64,000 bases of DNA from Icerya purchasi (GCA_039619475.1 CM077115.1:420554557-420618556), one strand, 5' to 3'. Shown: positions 1 to 9,684, counted from the stretch's first letter. Notes: generated from the sequence alone by a model not told the origin. A program made the numbers and translations.

Positions 1-239
1 GGATAATGATTAAATATTTCAAACTTTTAAATCCCAATATGGAGGAAATGAAAAAAGCAATCGAATTTCTCTCATATAAATATGATAAAACAATAAAAAT
101 AAATAATGTCTGAAATATAAGACTATCGCAAAAACAAATATCGTTCCTTACGAATGAAATGCAAAAGAAAAAAAGAAAAAAAAAAGGATAATACAATATC
201 TAAAGAAACATAAGTGAGGTTATGGTAAAAATTACGGAG

Positions 240-640
240 TGGGGCTTCTAATATCAGTATATCGGTGTTAAGTAGTTGAGTGGCCTCTATATTTATGTGA
301 CCGTGCAGCCGCTATTTGTTTTGGGTGGCAAAGTCTCATGAATGACATGGTCAACCAGCTTCACATCGAGATCACGATGGATATCTTCGTTACACTGAAA
401 CCAACAAGAGTTCGTTATTGCACGAAGAGTAATATTTTGTCAACGTTGGTTCAATCGAGAAGTACATCCCCATAACTGGGCTCCATATGTGTACAAATTG
501 GACGTAGGATCGCCTAACATATAATAAAACGTTTATCACATATAGACTAAGTGGTGATTTTCTGCCAGGTACAAAACGTAGAAGAAAAAGATTATTAAGC
601 AAAACCGGATGGAGCGAAATATTATATTGCAAGTTTGAAA
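240..640 (-). mobile_element. Jockey-like LINE fragment, reverse transcriptase C-terminal region
   Basis: Read on the minus strand, with frame breaks, this gives YGAQLWGCTSRL followed by LRAITN, NEDIHRDL and LVDHVIHET. This is the usual end of a Jockey-type reverse transcriptase: a Y-G-x-x-x-W-G-C block, then RAI.NAPW and D.HRDL. It is a decayed fragment with no intact frame and no visible 5' or 3' end. The small minus-strand frames overlapping it are by-products. Confidence 0.5.
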
Positions 641-762
641 TGAACTAAGAGGGTCGAATAAAATAATATACCGGGCTATCTTATAAAAGCGATAAAGCCC
701 GGTTTTCTTCTTTGTTTCCGTTTTATTATTTTTTTTCCTTAGCCCCATGGCAATATATATAT

Positions 763-776
763 GCTCAGAAAAGCCA
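763..776. repeat. Target-site duplication, 5' copy (LINE-A)
   Basis: The 14-bp word GCTCAGAAAAGCCA occurs here and again at 2070-2083, directly after a poly(A) run. It brackets the LINE-A copy and fixes its 5' truncation point at 777. Confidence 0.85.
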
Positions 777-2041
777 TTTAGGCTATCGTTTCCTTGTTAA
801 ACGTCTTCCTCTCGCATCCTCTACCCTTGTTCAGTCTTATCCTTCGATTTATAATAGCTGGCGCTTCACTCCCAGCAAAACCCCTATTCTGGCTTTTATT
901 TCACATCGTCTCGGTTCATTTTGGCCGTATATTATCTCGTTCAATAATCTCCCTTATTTTTCCTTCGACTTCGCTGACATCTGTCATCCTCCTAAGGTAT
1001 TTATCCTCCCCTCATTTGCAAAAAATCTCCCCCAAGCCGTAATTAAACAGGTATTCTACAGCACTATCAATTCCCTATTTCCCTCTCATGTTACCATTTA
1101 CACGGATGGTTCGAGGGGGCCTGGTGGTGTTGGTGCTTCTTTCATCCTTCCTGATTTTAACCGCTCAGAATCTTTTCGCCTTCCTTATTTCTGTTCCATA
1201 TTCATAAACGAACTATTGACCATCCTTCGCTCTATTATTTTCATTTTCTCGAATCAATTTTCTTCTAAATTTTTAATTATCTCTGACTCTTTGAGCGCCC
1301 TTCAGGCCATATCTTTTCCCCTTCCTGATCATTCGTATGATACTTTATTGTCCTCCGTATACGTTCACTCATTCACAATCTTTCCTATCTCCATTCAGTC
1401 AATATTGATCTGCTGTGGGTACCTGGCCACTCGGGCATATTTGGCAATGAAGCGGCTGATTCCTTGGCTCGGGCTGCTGCTGCTTCCTCTCGTCTTTTTT
1501 TTTAAAAAAATTCCATCCGTTAACCTGCTATCAGTTTGTAAAAGCTTTCATATCCGATTTTGGTCGGATACCTATGTTTCTTCTTTTTCCAACAGTTGTT
1601 CCTTTTACCTGTCAGTTCAGCCTACTCTTCCTTCATATTCATGGTTTCTTTTGCATCCCTCCCTTCGTCGTTCTGAAGTTGTTTCCATTGTTCGTATGCG
1701 CTTTGGCCATTCTTTGCTGCCTTCCTCCAGATTTCGTTTCTCCTTGATTTCTTCTCCACACTGTCCTCTCCATCATCCGGATGATGCAATTATTTGCGAC
1801 GCCGATCATGTGTTCTTCCAGTGTTCATCCCTCTCCGTGGAGCGTTCTGTCTTATATTCTTATTTGCTTAAGCTTGGACTTCCTACCCCTTATTGTGCAT
1901 CCTATATCCTGTCCTTTCCTTCCCCACTAATTATTCCTGCTATTTGTTCCTTTTTAGTTAAAATTTCTGATCGGATCAAAATATAACCGACTTCTTTCCT
2001 TACCTTTTGTTTCTGGGTAAAGGTCCTTGGTTGACGAGCCC

Positions 2042-2069
<28 letters not shown>
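777..2069 (+). mobile_element. LINE-A copy 1: 5'-truncated non-LTR retrotransposon with RNase H
   Basis: This is a 5'-truncated LINE ending in about 28 A residues and flanked by a perfect 14-bp TSD. An open frame beginning upstream at 712 starts in flanking DNA, so its first codons do not belong to the element. The encoded piece is an RNase H domain: VTIYTDGSRGPGG near 1093, an INELLTI acidic position near 1205, and ISDSLSALQA near 1283. A C-terminal zinc knuckle follows (CPLHHPDDAIICDADHVFF). The last RNase H motif, WVPGHSGIFGNEAADSLA, lies in another frame at about 1416-1469. Two compensating frameshifts, near 1400 and in the T/A homopolymer at 1496-1510, therefore break the gene. The 3' UTR ends GGTTGACGAGCCC before the tail. 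Domain order places it in the I/R1-like group. Sister fragments occur at 2.2, 14.9, 18.8, 39.4 and 61.0 kb. Confidence 0.85.
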
Positions 2070-2072
<3 letters not shown>

Positions 2073-2083
2073 CAGAAAAGCCA
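2070..2083. repeat. Target-site duplication, 3' copy (LINE-A)
   Basis: Second copy of the 14-bp word at 763-776, abutting the poly(A) tail. Confidence 0.85.
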
Positions 2084-2194
2084 AATTTAAAAAAGTATAA
2101 ATTTCACAAGGGCGTCTCTAAATTCAGGATTTTGAAAAAAAAATAAATGAAATAATTACAAAAACTAAAATTTGCAAGTTCTTTGAGTCCTATA

Positions 2195-2606
2195 ATCAGC
2201 TATTATCAACGCTCCGCGATCATTTCCTTAATCAGACTGCGTATTAATCACTCCCTTCTACCCTCTTCACGTTTTCGTTTTTCCCTGTCCTCTTCTCCCG
2301 ATTGTCCCCTTCATAATTCCATCTCTCCTTTCATATATGATGCAAACCACATCTTCTTTGAATGCCCTGCCCTTGATTCCGCGCGCTCTGTTTTGTGCTC
2401 TAAAATCTTGGCACCGGGTCTTCCGGCTCCGTATAATTCTTCCTTTGTCCTTTCCTTTCCATATCCAGATATAATCCCTGTACTCCAATCTATCCTAAGC
2501 TCTATTTCTAATCGTCTCTCTTTAACCCTTTCCTTAATTTCTGTTGTTGTTGTTGGGTCAATGCCGCTGGCGCGCCCAAAAAAAGGAAAAAGAAAAAAAA
2601 AAAAAT
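2195..2606 (+). mobile_element. LINE-A copy 2: C-terminal fragment and 3' tail
   Basis: The translation reads SLIRLRINHSLLPSSRFRFS, then CPLHNSISPFIYDANHIFF. It matches the zinc-knuckle end of copy 1 almost word for word. The 3' UTR carries GCCGCTGGCGCGCCC before an A-rich tail, the same end seen inverted at 14.93 kb. No TSD was found. Confidence 0.75.
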
Positions 2607-2639
2607 CAACGAATAATACCAGAATTGTAAACTCTTTTA

Positions 2640-2757
2640 GTGTAATGATTACAAAAACGCCTTCCGTTCTTGTGGAAGGTACCGAAACGTCGGTCAGACG
2701 CTATCAAATCACTGATAGCGGAGTTTTTTTTATGGTTTTTCTTTATCAAAAAAATTA
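2640..2757 (+). mobile_element. Possible Penelope-like 3' end
   Basis: The segment holds a hairpin (CTTCC...GGAAG) followed by CCGAAACGTCGGTC and a second stem, CGCTATCA...TGATAGCG. The 'GAAACGTCGG' phrase next to hairpins resembles ends I associate with Penelope-like elements. There is no coding sequence to confirm it. Confidence 0.2.
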
Positions 2758-2891
2758 ATTAATACTAGTAGTTCACATTGGGTATGCGAAAACAAAAAGC
2801 GGTTAATGTAGGTACACCAAAATACTGTTAAAATTGTTTTTATTATTATTACCGGGTGACTTTTTTTTTTTTTTTTTTTTTCGTTTAAAAA

Positions 2892-2998
2892 CTAGTTAAG
2901 AAATTTTTGCACGAATAAGTCTAGGTAAAAATATAAGCATTTGATCCTCGATAGCTCTGCTAAATTAATCTTCCCGCAATGTACTAAGCTTAACAGCG
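2892..2998 (-). CDS. Gene 3, candidate last exon (damaged?)
   Basis: A strong minus-strand acceptor (a T/C-rich tract ending CTTCTTCAG, 2999-3000) opens a phase-1 exon. Its translation includes LLSLVHCGKINLAELSRIK and CLYFYLDLF before a TAG at 2892-2894. The reading frame joins exon 4469-4570 in phase. Two cysteines 12 residues apart, followed by an aromatic/Leu stretch, resemble the start of the last exon of gene 1 (41446-41666). The expected further cysteines are missing: the frame ends early, close to a 20-bp T run at 2860-2881. It could instead be the end of a gustatory-receptor-like protein. Identity is uncertain. Confidence 0.28.
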
Positions 2999-3049
2999 CT
3001 GAAGAAGAGATAAAAGGAAATTTTTCATCGTCTTAACCAGTTAGAATAT

Positions 3050-3078
3050 CACCCTGTCAAGAAAGTATCGGGAATTGT
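3050..3078 (+). repeat. Mariner terminal inverted repeat, left
   Basis: 29 bp, identical to the reverse complement of 4340-4368; begins CACCCTGTCAAGAAAG. Confidence 0.92.
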
Positions 3079-3097
3079 TAAATAAAACGAACAATTT

Positions 3098-4174
3098 TTA
3101 ATTTTCATCCAAATTTATTTTGTCACCTTCAAAATAACATCCATTCGAAGCGATGCACATATGCCAACGCTTTTTCCACTCGGCAAAGCACTTCTGATAG
3201 GCGGTTTCCGGGATGGCCTTTAGCTCTCGCGTCGCATTCGTCTTGATGTCATCAATCGATTCGAAGCGCATTCCCCGTAGCGGAAATTTGAGTTTTGAGA
3301 ATAGGAAGAAGTCGCAGGGTGCTAAATCTGGTGAATACGGCGGTTGTTCGATGATATTTACCGAGTGTTTGGCCAAAAACTCATTCACAATTATGGCTTT
3401 GTGAGACGGCGCATTATCGTGATGGAGAATCCAAGAATTGTCGACCCACAAATCGTTACGTTTACGACGGATAGCCTCTCTCAAACGTCTCAAAACACTT
3501 AAGTAAAACTCTTTGGTGACTGTCTGTCCGGCTGGCACATATTCATAGTGTACCACGCCTCGAATATCGAAGAAAACAATCAACATGATCTTCACTTTCG
3601 ATCGGCTTTGGCGAGGTTTTTTCGGCTTTGGCGCGCCAATTGGCCGCCATTCGGACGATTGCTGGTTCGTAAGCGTGTCGTACTCGTACACCCATGTCTC
3701 GTCACCAGTAATTATCTTTTCCAAGAAGGTAGGATCCAAATTGGCTCGATCCAGCATGTCTGCAGCTACCTGTTCTCGGTACTTTTTTTGAAAGAAATTC
3801 AGGTCTTTCGGAACAAGCCGAGCCGCAACGCGTTGCATACCCAATTTTTCGTGCACAATCGTACGTACGCTCTCGTGTGACATGCCCAATCCATGAGCCA
3901 TCTCTCTCAAGCTCACATGACAATTTTCAGCAACGATTTCCTTGATTTTATCGACGTTATCATCGGTCACACTCGTTGAAGGCCGTCCAGAGCGAGGCAT
4001 GTCTTCGACCGTCTCCCGACCATCCTTGAACGCTCTGTACCACTCGTAAACCCGCGTTTTTGATAAAGCAGATTCACCAAAAGCCTTCTGTAACATTTTC
4101 AGTGTATCGGCACAAGAAATTTCGTTCGAAACACAGAATTTAACACAAGTACGTTGTTCAATATTTTCACTCAT
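3098..4174 (-). CDS. Mariner transposase (D,D34D), complete
   Basis: This 358-residue transposase catalyses cut-and-paste movement of the mariner element at TA dinucleotides. I chose the ATG at 4172-4174 (MSENIEQRTC) because homologous transposases begin there; the frame stays open to 4288 but adds unrelated residues. Residues 1-110 form the paired helix-turn-helix DNA-binding part, including the linker PRSGRPSTS at 60-68. The conserved ARLVPKDL lies at 118-125. The catalytic triad is complete: D158 in ITGDETW, D253 in HHDNAPSH, and D288 in YSPDLAPCD, with exactly 34 residues between the last two. Length is close to the usual ~345. There are no stops or frameshifts, so activity is plausible. 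I cannot place it in a subfamily with confidence. Confidence 0.95.
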   Translation of the reverse strand: MSENIEQRTCVKFCVSNEISCADTLKMLQKAFGESALSKTRVYEWYRAFKDGRETVEDMPRSGRPSTSVTDDNVDKIKEIVAENCHVSLREMAHGLGMSHESVRTIVHEKLGMQRVAARLVPKDLNFFQKKYREQVAADMLDRANLDPTFLEKIITGDETWVYEYDTLTNQQSSEWRPIGAPKPKKPRQSRSKVKIMLIVFFDIRGVVHYEYVPAGQTVTKEFYLSVLRRLREAIRRKRNDLWVDNSWILHHDNAPSHKAIIVNEFLAKHSVNIIEQPPYSPDLAPCDFFLFSKLKFPLRGMRFESIDDIKTNATRELKAIPETAYQKCFAEWKKRWHMCIASNGCYFEGDKINLDEN

Positions 4175-4339
4175 TGTAAAACTTCGACAAAACACTTCAA
4201 GGTCGACTGATTTTAACAGCTGCTGTAAACACACTGGTTGACAGATCGCGCTAAAAATAGGCATCATAATACAAAACAGTTGTACCAACTTGGAAAAAAA
4301 AAATTATCTGCCTAGCTATTACCCGGGAGATTTAAATTG

Positions 4340-4368
4340 ACAATTCCCGATACTTTCTTGACAGGGTG
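4340..4368 (-). repeat. Mariner terminal inverted repeat, right
   Basis: 29 bp, perfect inverted match of 3050-3078, followed by TA. Confidence 0.92.
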
Positions 4369-4468
4369 TATATGTTAATGGTAAGAAATTTTAAAACTTT
4401 GCAAATTATTTAGACTTATCAAATAACGCGAACTGATCGTTTATGCAAAATTTCAAATTTTTACTTAC

Positions 4469-4570
4469 TCGATAATTCGTGAGCTTCTAAAGCAACGGGC
4501 GTCATTCCTTCGTGAGAAACAGACCTGACGGTACCGAAGTAGTTTACCAGTAAAAGGCTTAAACATATCC
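4469..4570 (-). CDS. Gene 3, candidate internal exon (102 bp, phase 1-1)
   Basis: On the minus strand a strong acceptor (TTTTTCTCCTTTGTAG) and a consensus donor (GTAAGTAA) bracket a 102-bp open segment. It reads ICLSLLLVNYFGTV, RSVSHEGMTP, then VALEAHELS. Two overhanging bases at the start and one at the end make it a symmetric phase 1-1 exon. That agrees with the donor at 5800 and the acceptor at 2999. The hydrophobic first half could be a membrane helix (gustatory/odorant receptor) or the β-strand-rich core of a secreted protein like genes 1 and 2. Size and phase resemble their 96-bp exon. Confidence 0.33.
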
Positions 4571-4582
4571 CTACAAAGGAGA

Positions 4583-5267
4583 AAAATAATCAGTTCCGAG
4601 AAGAAAAATAAGCTGCACTGTTCCTGAAAGCTTCATTTAGTAAAACGAACAACGGTAGACGCAGTCCCGTGGATACCAACACGATCGTGGAATTTAAATC
4701 ACTAAACGTCTAATAAATTTAAAGCGAACGATTGGACAATTCGTTTTTCTTCAGATCAGCAGGTTACTTAATTACCCGATTCGCGATATTTTAGATTAGG
4801 TGAAATTCCACGGAAATGATTTAAATGTTTTAATCTACACACGCGTTAGAATTACAAAGCAGTCTGAGAAGGGATATTTCAAAAAAATATATATAATTAA
4901 TTTAAAAAAAAAAAGAATATGAGAAATGAACAATTCAACGTGAACGGAGAAAGATGATATAGGTTAAATGAGAAGAGTATAATCGAAGGAAGACCGTTGT
5001 AAAACGGCCGAACCTGATGGAAAAAATAACATTAATACAATAACCATATGAGGAACGTAAAAAATATTTAACCCCGTGGCCGGTGAATAGATAAAAAGTT
5101 TAATTAAAACCTAAAAAAATAAGCATTCAAAAAACACTGATCTCGAACATGCTCTGTTAAAATCGGGTGAACGGTGGATTGGGTGACACTTGTCTACGAA
5201 CTTTTAAGAATTATTCAGATGACGGCGCTTCGAAGTAAGTTTTAAGCGATATGATCTAAGAGTGTTG
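4583..5267. other. Unassigned, possible gene 3 intron
   Basis: AT-rich sequence with many stops in all frames. I see no recognisable element. Confidence 0.4.
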
Positions 5268-5416
5268 CCAACTACTTGTAGAGTAGTTAGTTACACAGTG
5301 GTGTTCCGTTTAGGTAAGATCTAGTTCGAATCCCTAATTCTGTAAATTAAGATAACAAATGAAAATTCTTCTTGCGTTGGATTAATGTCCATAGTTGACC
5401 AGCCAAAAAAAGAAAA
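5268..5416 (+). mobile_element. tRNA-derived SINE (family S1), copy 1
   Basis: The head holds a degenerate A box (GTAGAGTAGTTAG) and a good B box (AGTTCGAATCC), the internal RNA polymerase III promoter of a tRNA-derived SINE. The tail reads AATGTCCATAGTTGACCAGCC followed by an A-rich run. This closely resembles the LINE-A 3' end (GGTCCTTGGTTGACGAGCCC), suggesting LINE-A machinery mobilises it. A relative lies at 59062-59195. Confidence 0.55.
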
Positions 5417-5800
5417 AAAAGGAAGACTTACTAGTGAAATTAAGTAGAATCGCAATATGTGAAAGTTGTTTTTAATTTTTTATTATAAATTCTAATTTTT
5501 AAGTACATCTGGAGAAACGGCTAATTCATTTTTTTGAGATATACTTTATTAAATGTCTACAAATGATCAGCTAAATTTATTTTTATTATTAGTTTTCCCC
5601 AGCCTGGGCTTTAGTCTACTTTTCTATTATTGGCGGAAAAGGTTCACAGTTGTCACAATAATATCGATCCGTAAAATGTTGGATTGGTCGCAAAACCGAA
5701 TGAATTAAAAAATAAAAACACGCGAATGTTTTCAGCAATTTACCGGATCGAAATCTTCCGTTTATTTCAATTAGATAAAACATAAAAAAACTATACTTAC

Positions 5801-5880
5801 TTAGCCATTGAATTTTTTCCTCGGCTGGTGCAGCAAACGGAAATAAATATCCTTTCATGTTCGGCAAAGATAGTTCAACT
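5801..5880 (-). CDS. Gene 3, candidate upstream exon
   Basis: Minus-strand open segment between a weak acceptor (TTTATCAG) and a consensus donor (GTAAGTAT at 5800). The translation includes LPNMKGYLFPFAAPAEEKIQ. It ends in phase 1, which matches the acceptor of exon 4469-4570. It has no cysteines, unlike the equivalent exon of genes 1 and 2, so the relationship to them is doubtful. The PF-rich stretch could suit an insect chemoreceptor. Confidence 0.25.
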
Positions 5881-6531
5881 CTGATAAATTATTCAACAAT
5901 ATATTCGTTTTTACGAACGAAAAACCCCAAAATTTCACAATTCTTGGAAGCAACAAAAATTATTTAGAAACATTTCATAATTTCGCAGTCGACAAAGAGA
6001 GTTTCACAAATCGGTTAAATGATAGGAAGCTGTTCTTTATTGTTACATAATCCGGCACGAATTACGAATAAGTTTTGTGAAATAGCGGCGAGATTAATTT
6101 CGACAGAAAAACTTTCGGAAAAACGAGAATTTTAATAATCAACGGTAATTCAACTGTGAGATCTTTTTGCTTATTGAGCAGTGTAATGTTTGTCGATACG
6201 TTCCGGCGAAAGGAACGACGAAAGTGAAGGATTATTGTCACTTTAAAATGTAAATATTATGTAACGATATTTCACTTTTGATGTTCACAGCAAGCAGTCG
6301 TTAAGGGATCAGATACCAGAGCTGTCGAGAACACTGTAATGCGTAAAGGATACTCTTATTTAAATAGATTTAACGAAATCAAAACATTAAACATTAAAGA
6401 AGACATAAGGGCACAGTCAATACACATAAATTAAAATTCAGTTACTGATTTCCGACGTTATGTTCACCATTGTATGTTTCATATCTTATGAGTAAACATT
6501 GTACATATATATATATATATATACATGTGTA
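5881..6531. other. Unassigned AT-rich stretch
   Basis: No gene or element recognised. A short TA run lies at 6507-6523, just before the pogo-like terminus. Confidence 0.4.
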
Positions 6532-6626
6532 CAATCGGTTATCCGGATTAATTGGGCGGCCAGCCGGTCCGGATAATAAAAAATCCGGATACGCCGGAGT
6601 TCAAGATTAAAAATACTGCAAATTAA

Positions 6627-6641
6627 ATGAAAATTAACTTA
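6627..6641. repeat. Target-site duplication, left (RTE-like LINE)
   Basis: The 15-bp word ATGAAAATTAACTTA is repeated exactly at 10148-10162. Confidence 0.85.
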
Positions 6642-6696
6642 TCCTATCATCATTATCATCATAGTTGCTTCTCCTGAGTCAGGAGATTGCATACAT

Positions 6697-9684
6697 TCAT
6701 ATTATTCGTTCCCGGGAAAGAGTTATTATTTTCTGTAAGTTTTTGCATGGCGGATTTGTTGGTAGGTTCGCTGTTGTTAATTCTAACCGTCTCCTTCCTC
6801 TTATTGATTTTCCAGGAATTTTCCCCTGCACCGCCATCATGAAAATTCCATTTTCTCGGATTTTATGAGCAAGGTATTTCAGTTTTCTATCTTTGATATC
6901 ATCCAGCAGTGTTCTCTTTTCTTCTCCTACTTTTGTCAATACAGCGTTATTTGTTGTGTGTGTGGTCCACGATATCTTCATCAGCCGTCTGTAACACCAC
7001 ATTTCCAATGCGGCTATCTTCCTTTCGCAATCTGCTCCCATTGTCCATGTTTCGCAGGCGTATTTTAATACGCTCCAGACATAACATTTCATTATTCTTT
7101 TCCGTAAACTTAAACTCATGCTTTGATTTCCGAGCACCTTGTACAAATTATTAAATGCCGTTTTCGCCATACCAATCCGCGTTCGTATTTCTTTACGATC
7201 TCTTCCGTCTGTATTTATCATCACTCCCAAGTACCTGAATTGGTCTACATTTTCTATTTCTTGGTTGCCGATTTTTAAAGTAGTTTTGCTGCCGCCGTTT
7301 CTTGAGAATTTCATCACTTTAGTTTTCTTAGCGTTAATTTTCATGTCGTATTTTATGCCAGTATTGTTTATTCGATCTATCATTTTCTGTGCCTGTGTTT
7401 CGGATTCGGCTATGAGCACTCTATCATCTGCGTAGCTTATTTCCCGGATTCTGCGGCCGTTTATTTTTATTCCCATTTTTTCAATTCCGGCTTCTTTTAT
7501 AATTTCTTCCGCATATATGTTAAACAATCTCGGTGATAAGGGGCATCCCTGTCTAACCCCCCTCTTTATTTCGCATTTATTTTTCGAATAACTATTGCCA
7601 ATCTTTATATTTGCGTACTGATTCCAATACATATATTGTATTATGCATAGATCCTTATCGTCTATATTGTGCTTCTTCAGTATATCGATCATTTTGTAAT
7701 GGTTAACGCGGTCGAACGCTTTCTCGTAATCTATAAAGCACATAATAACTTCTCTATTTGCATTCAGTGTTCTCTGTATGATCACTTTTAGTAAGGCAAT
7801 TGCATCTCTTGTTCCTTTTTTGGCTACGAAGCCATATTGGGTTTCGCTTAAGTTTTCGTCCAGTTTCCGTTCTATCCTCGCGTTTACTATCGCCAACATT
7901 AGTTTTAGCACATGGCTCATCAAAGCTATTGTTCTATACTCTGAGCACAACTGCGAGCCGTTTTTCTTTGGTATTGGTACGAAATTGATGACCTTAAAAT
8001 CTTCTGGTAAAATGCCTTCGTCGTATATCTTATTGATGATCTTCAGCAGTTCTTTTTCATAGTTCGGAGTGATGTGTTTTATTATGTCAGCAGCAATGTT
8101 GTCTTCGCCCACAGCTTTATTATTTCTAGCTCTCTTAATGGCATTCCTCAGTTCCCATATTTCAATCTTTGGTGCTGCTTGTTGTGCCTTAACGTTGACT
8201 ATTGTAGGTCGGGAATCATCTTTATATAATTCCTTTATATATTCTGTCCAAGTTTCTTCCGTTTCTTCGTTATTGACGCAATATTTTCCATTTTTGCTTC
8301 GCATACATGTTATTCCAGTCCTCTTCTTCTTGTGCGTATCCATCATTTGTTTGATTTTAGTATGTACTTCTCTATCGTTGTGTCGTTTCTGTAGTTCTTC
8401 TATCTCCTCGCACTTTTCATCGTACCATTTACTTTTAGCTGTTGTGCATTTCTTTATAATAACTTTATTCAGTTGTTTATATTCTTGACTATATTTGTTC
8501 TTTATTTTCCTTCTATTATCCATTAGGTCCAGTATTTCTTCTGTTATCCACGACTTATGCTTCTTCTTCTCTTTTGTTGGTATTGCATTCTTGGCTGCCT
8601 TTATGACCTTGTCCCTCCATACACTCCATATCGATTCTACGCTATCATCTGTATTATCGTCGGGGTTATGATCCTGTCTTTCTAATTCTTCATGAAATTT
8701 CTCTTTTATTCTATTCACTTTGATTTTTTCGACGTCTAGCCTTTGTTTCTGATCCTCTTTTTTGTTTTTAAGGCTCTTCAGAGCTATCCGGCACTTCGCA
8801 ACTAGCATTTTGTGATCCGTGTTGCAGTCTGCTCCCGGATACGTGTGACAATTTTTGACAGCGTTTTTGTATCGTTTATTAACCATAATATAATCTATTT
8901 GGTTTCTAGTTCTATCTCCCGGGCTAGTCCACGTGTATAGTCTTCTTTCATGCTGTTTGAAATATGTGTTACATATCATTAAATTATGTTTTTCGGCAAA
9001 TTCTACAAGCATTTCCCCTCTTTCATTTTGTTCACCGAGTGCAAACTTTCCGGCCGCTGGACTCCCGTGGTCCACTCCAACTTTCGCATTGAAATCACCC
9101 ATTACAAATACTACGTCGCTGTTTTTCGCATTTTTCATGACTTCTTCCAAATCATCATAAAATTTGTCTACTTCTGCTAAATCGCTTTCCGCCGTTGGCG
9201 CGTATACTTGGATTATTACGAATGATTTAGGTTTGCCTTCGAATCTGATGAAAATTATTCTCTCTGATTTCGGAATTATTGCGCTAATTTTATTCCTTAT
9301 TTTTGTATTTACCAGAACTGCCACTCCATGTTCATGCTTATCTTTTCCAGTATATATCATCTCGTAGTCCTTATTCGTACTTATTCTTCCGCTTCCAGTC
9401 CATCTCGTTTCACTAATCCCTAATATGTCTATGTTTAATCTCCTGGCTTCCGATGCTACGTTCGCAAGTTTTCCAATCTGATATAAAGATCTGACATTCC
9501 ATGTAGCGATATTAATTACGTTCCGCCTGGTTTTCCCTCCGCATATTCTTAGCACCCTATCCGGCTGTCTTGGCGGATGAGAGGCAGCCTGACGGAGACT
9601 TAGGGCCGTTGTATTTTTCCTGTTATTCATGAATGTAGATCTAGGGAAGAATAATGGCGGTGGTTTCCCGTTGCCTTCCGCCAT
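6697..9684 (-). CDS. LINE endonuclease/reverse transcriptase, 995 aa, intact
   Basis: The protein nicks target DNA and copies the element RNA by target-primed reverse transcription. An apurinic-type endonuclease spans about residues 56-300. It shows TWNVRSLY (61-68), ISETRW (90-95), MGDFNAKV (195-202), QIDYI (262-266) and NTDHKML (288-294), covering the catalytic Asn, Glu, Asp and His positions. The reverse transcriptase spans about 500-800: FIDYEKAFDRVNH near 650, GVRQGCPLSPRLFN near 709, and the active-site YADD at 751-754. A C-terminal region with ALEMWCYRRL and KLKYLAHK follows. This layout matches proteins annotated as 'craniofacial development protein 2-like' or endonuclease-RT in insects. 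No ORF1 was seen in the roughly 460-bp 5' UTR. Confidence 0.93.
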   Translation of the reverse strand: MAEGNGKPPPLFFPRSTFMNNRKNTTALSLRQAASHPPRQPDRVLRICGGKTRRNVINIATWNVRSLYQIGKLANVASEARRLNIDILGISETRWTGSGRISTNKDYEMIYTGKDKHEHGVAVLVNTKIRNKISAIIPKSERIIFIRFEGKPKSFVIIQVYAPTAESDLAEVDKFYDDLEEVMKNAKNSDVVFVMGDFNAKVGVDHGSPAAGKFALGEQNERGEMLVEFAEKHNLMICNTYFKQHERRLYTWTSPGDRTRNQIDYIMVNKRYKNAVKNCHTYPGADCNTDHKMLVAKCRIALKSLKNKKEDQKQRLDVEKIKVNRIKEKFHEELERQDHNPDDNTDDSVESIWSVWRDKVIKAAKNAIPTKEKKKHKSWITEEILDLMDNRRKIKNKYSQEYKQLNKVIIKKCTTAKSKWYDEKCEEIEELQKRHNDREVHTKIKQMMDTHKKKRTGITCMRSKNGKYCVNNEETEETWTEYIKELYKDDSRPTIVNVKAQQAAPKIEIWELRNAIKRARNNKAVGEDNIAADIIKHITPNYEKELLKIINKIYDEGILPEDFKVINFVPIPKKNGSQLCSEYRTIALMSHVLKLMLAIVNARIERKLDENLSETQYGFVAKKGTRDAIALLKVIIQRTLNANREVIMCFIDYEKAFDRVNHYKMIDILKKHNIDDKDLCIIQYMYWNQYANIKIGNSYSKNKCEIKRGVRQGCPLSPRLFNIYAEEIIKEAGIEKMGIKINGRRIREISYADDRVLIAESETQAQKMIDRINNTGIKYDMKINAKKTKVMKFSRNGGSKTTLKIGNQEIENVDQFRYLGVMINTDGRDRKEIRTRIGMAKTAFNNLYKVLGNQSMSLSLRKRIMKCYVWSVLKYACETWTMGADCERKIAALEMWCYRRLMKISWTTHTTNNAVLTKVGEEKRTLLDDIKDRKLKYLAHKIRENGIFMMAVQGKIPGKSIRGRRRLELTTANLPTNPPCKNLQKIITLSRERII

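Larger units (their letters stand above)
3050..4368 (-). mobile_element. Intact mariner (Tc1/mariner superfamily)
   Basis: A 1.3-kb DNA transposon with perfect 29-bp terminal inverted repeats at 3050-3078 and 4340-4368, each beginning CACCCTGTCAAG. The right end abuts a TA at 4369-4370. On the left, a TA (3047-3048) is separated from the repeat by one T, a small deviation from the expected TA target duplication. The single transposase gene is uninterrupted. Perfect repeats plus an intact gene suggest recent insertion. The element lies between two candidate exons of gene 3, so probably in an intron. Confidence 0.92.

Noticed and set aside
390..748. Small minus-strand frames of 80 and 70 codons
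   Set aside because: They cross the decayed Jockey-like fragment in the wrong frames and show no protein-like pattern of their own.
712..776. Use of the ATG at 712 as the start of the LINE-A protein
   Set aside because: The TSD places the element start at 777, so the upstream codons are flanking DNA.
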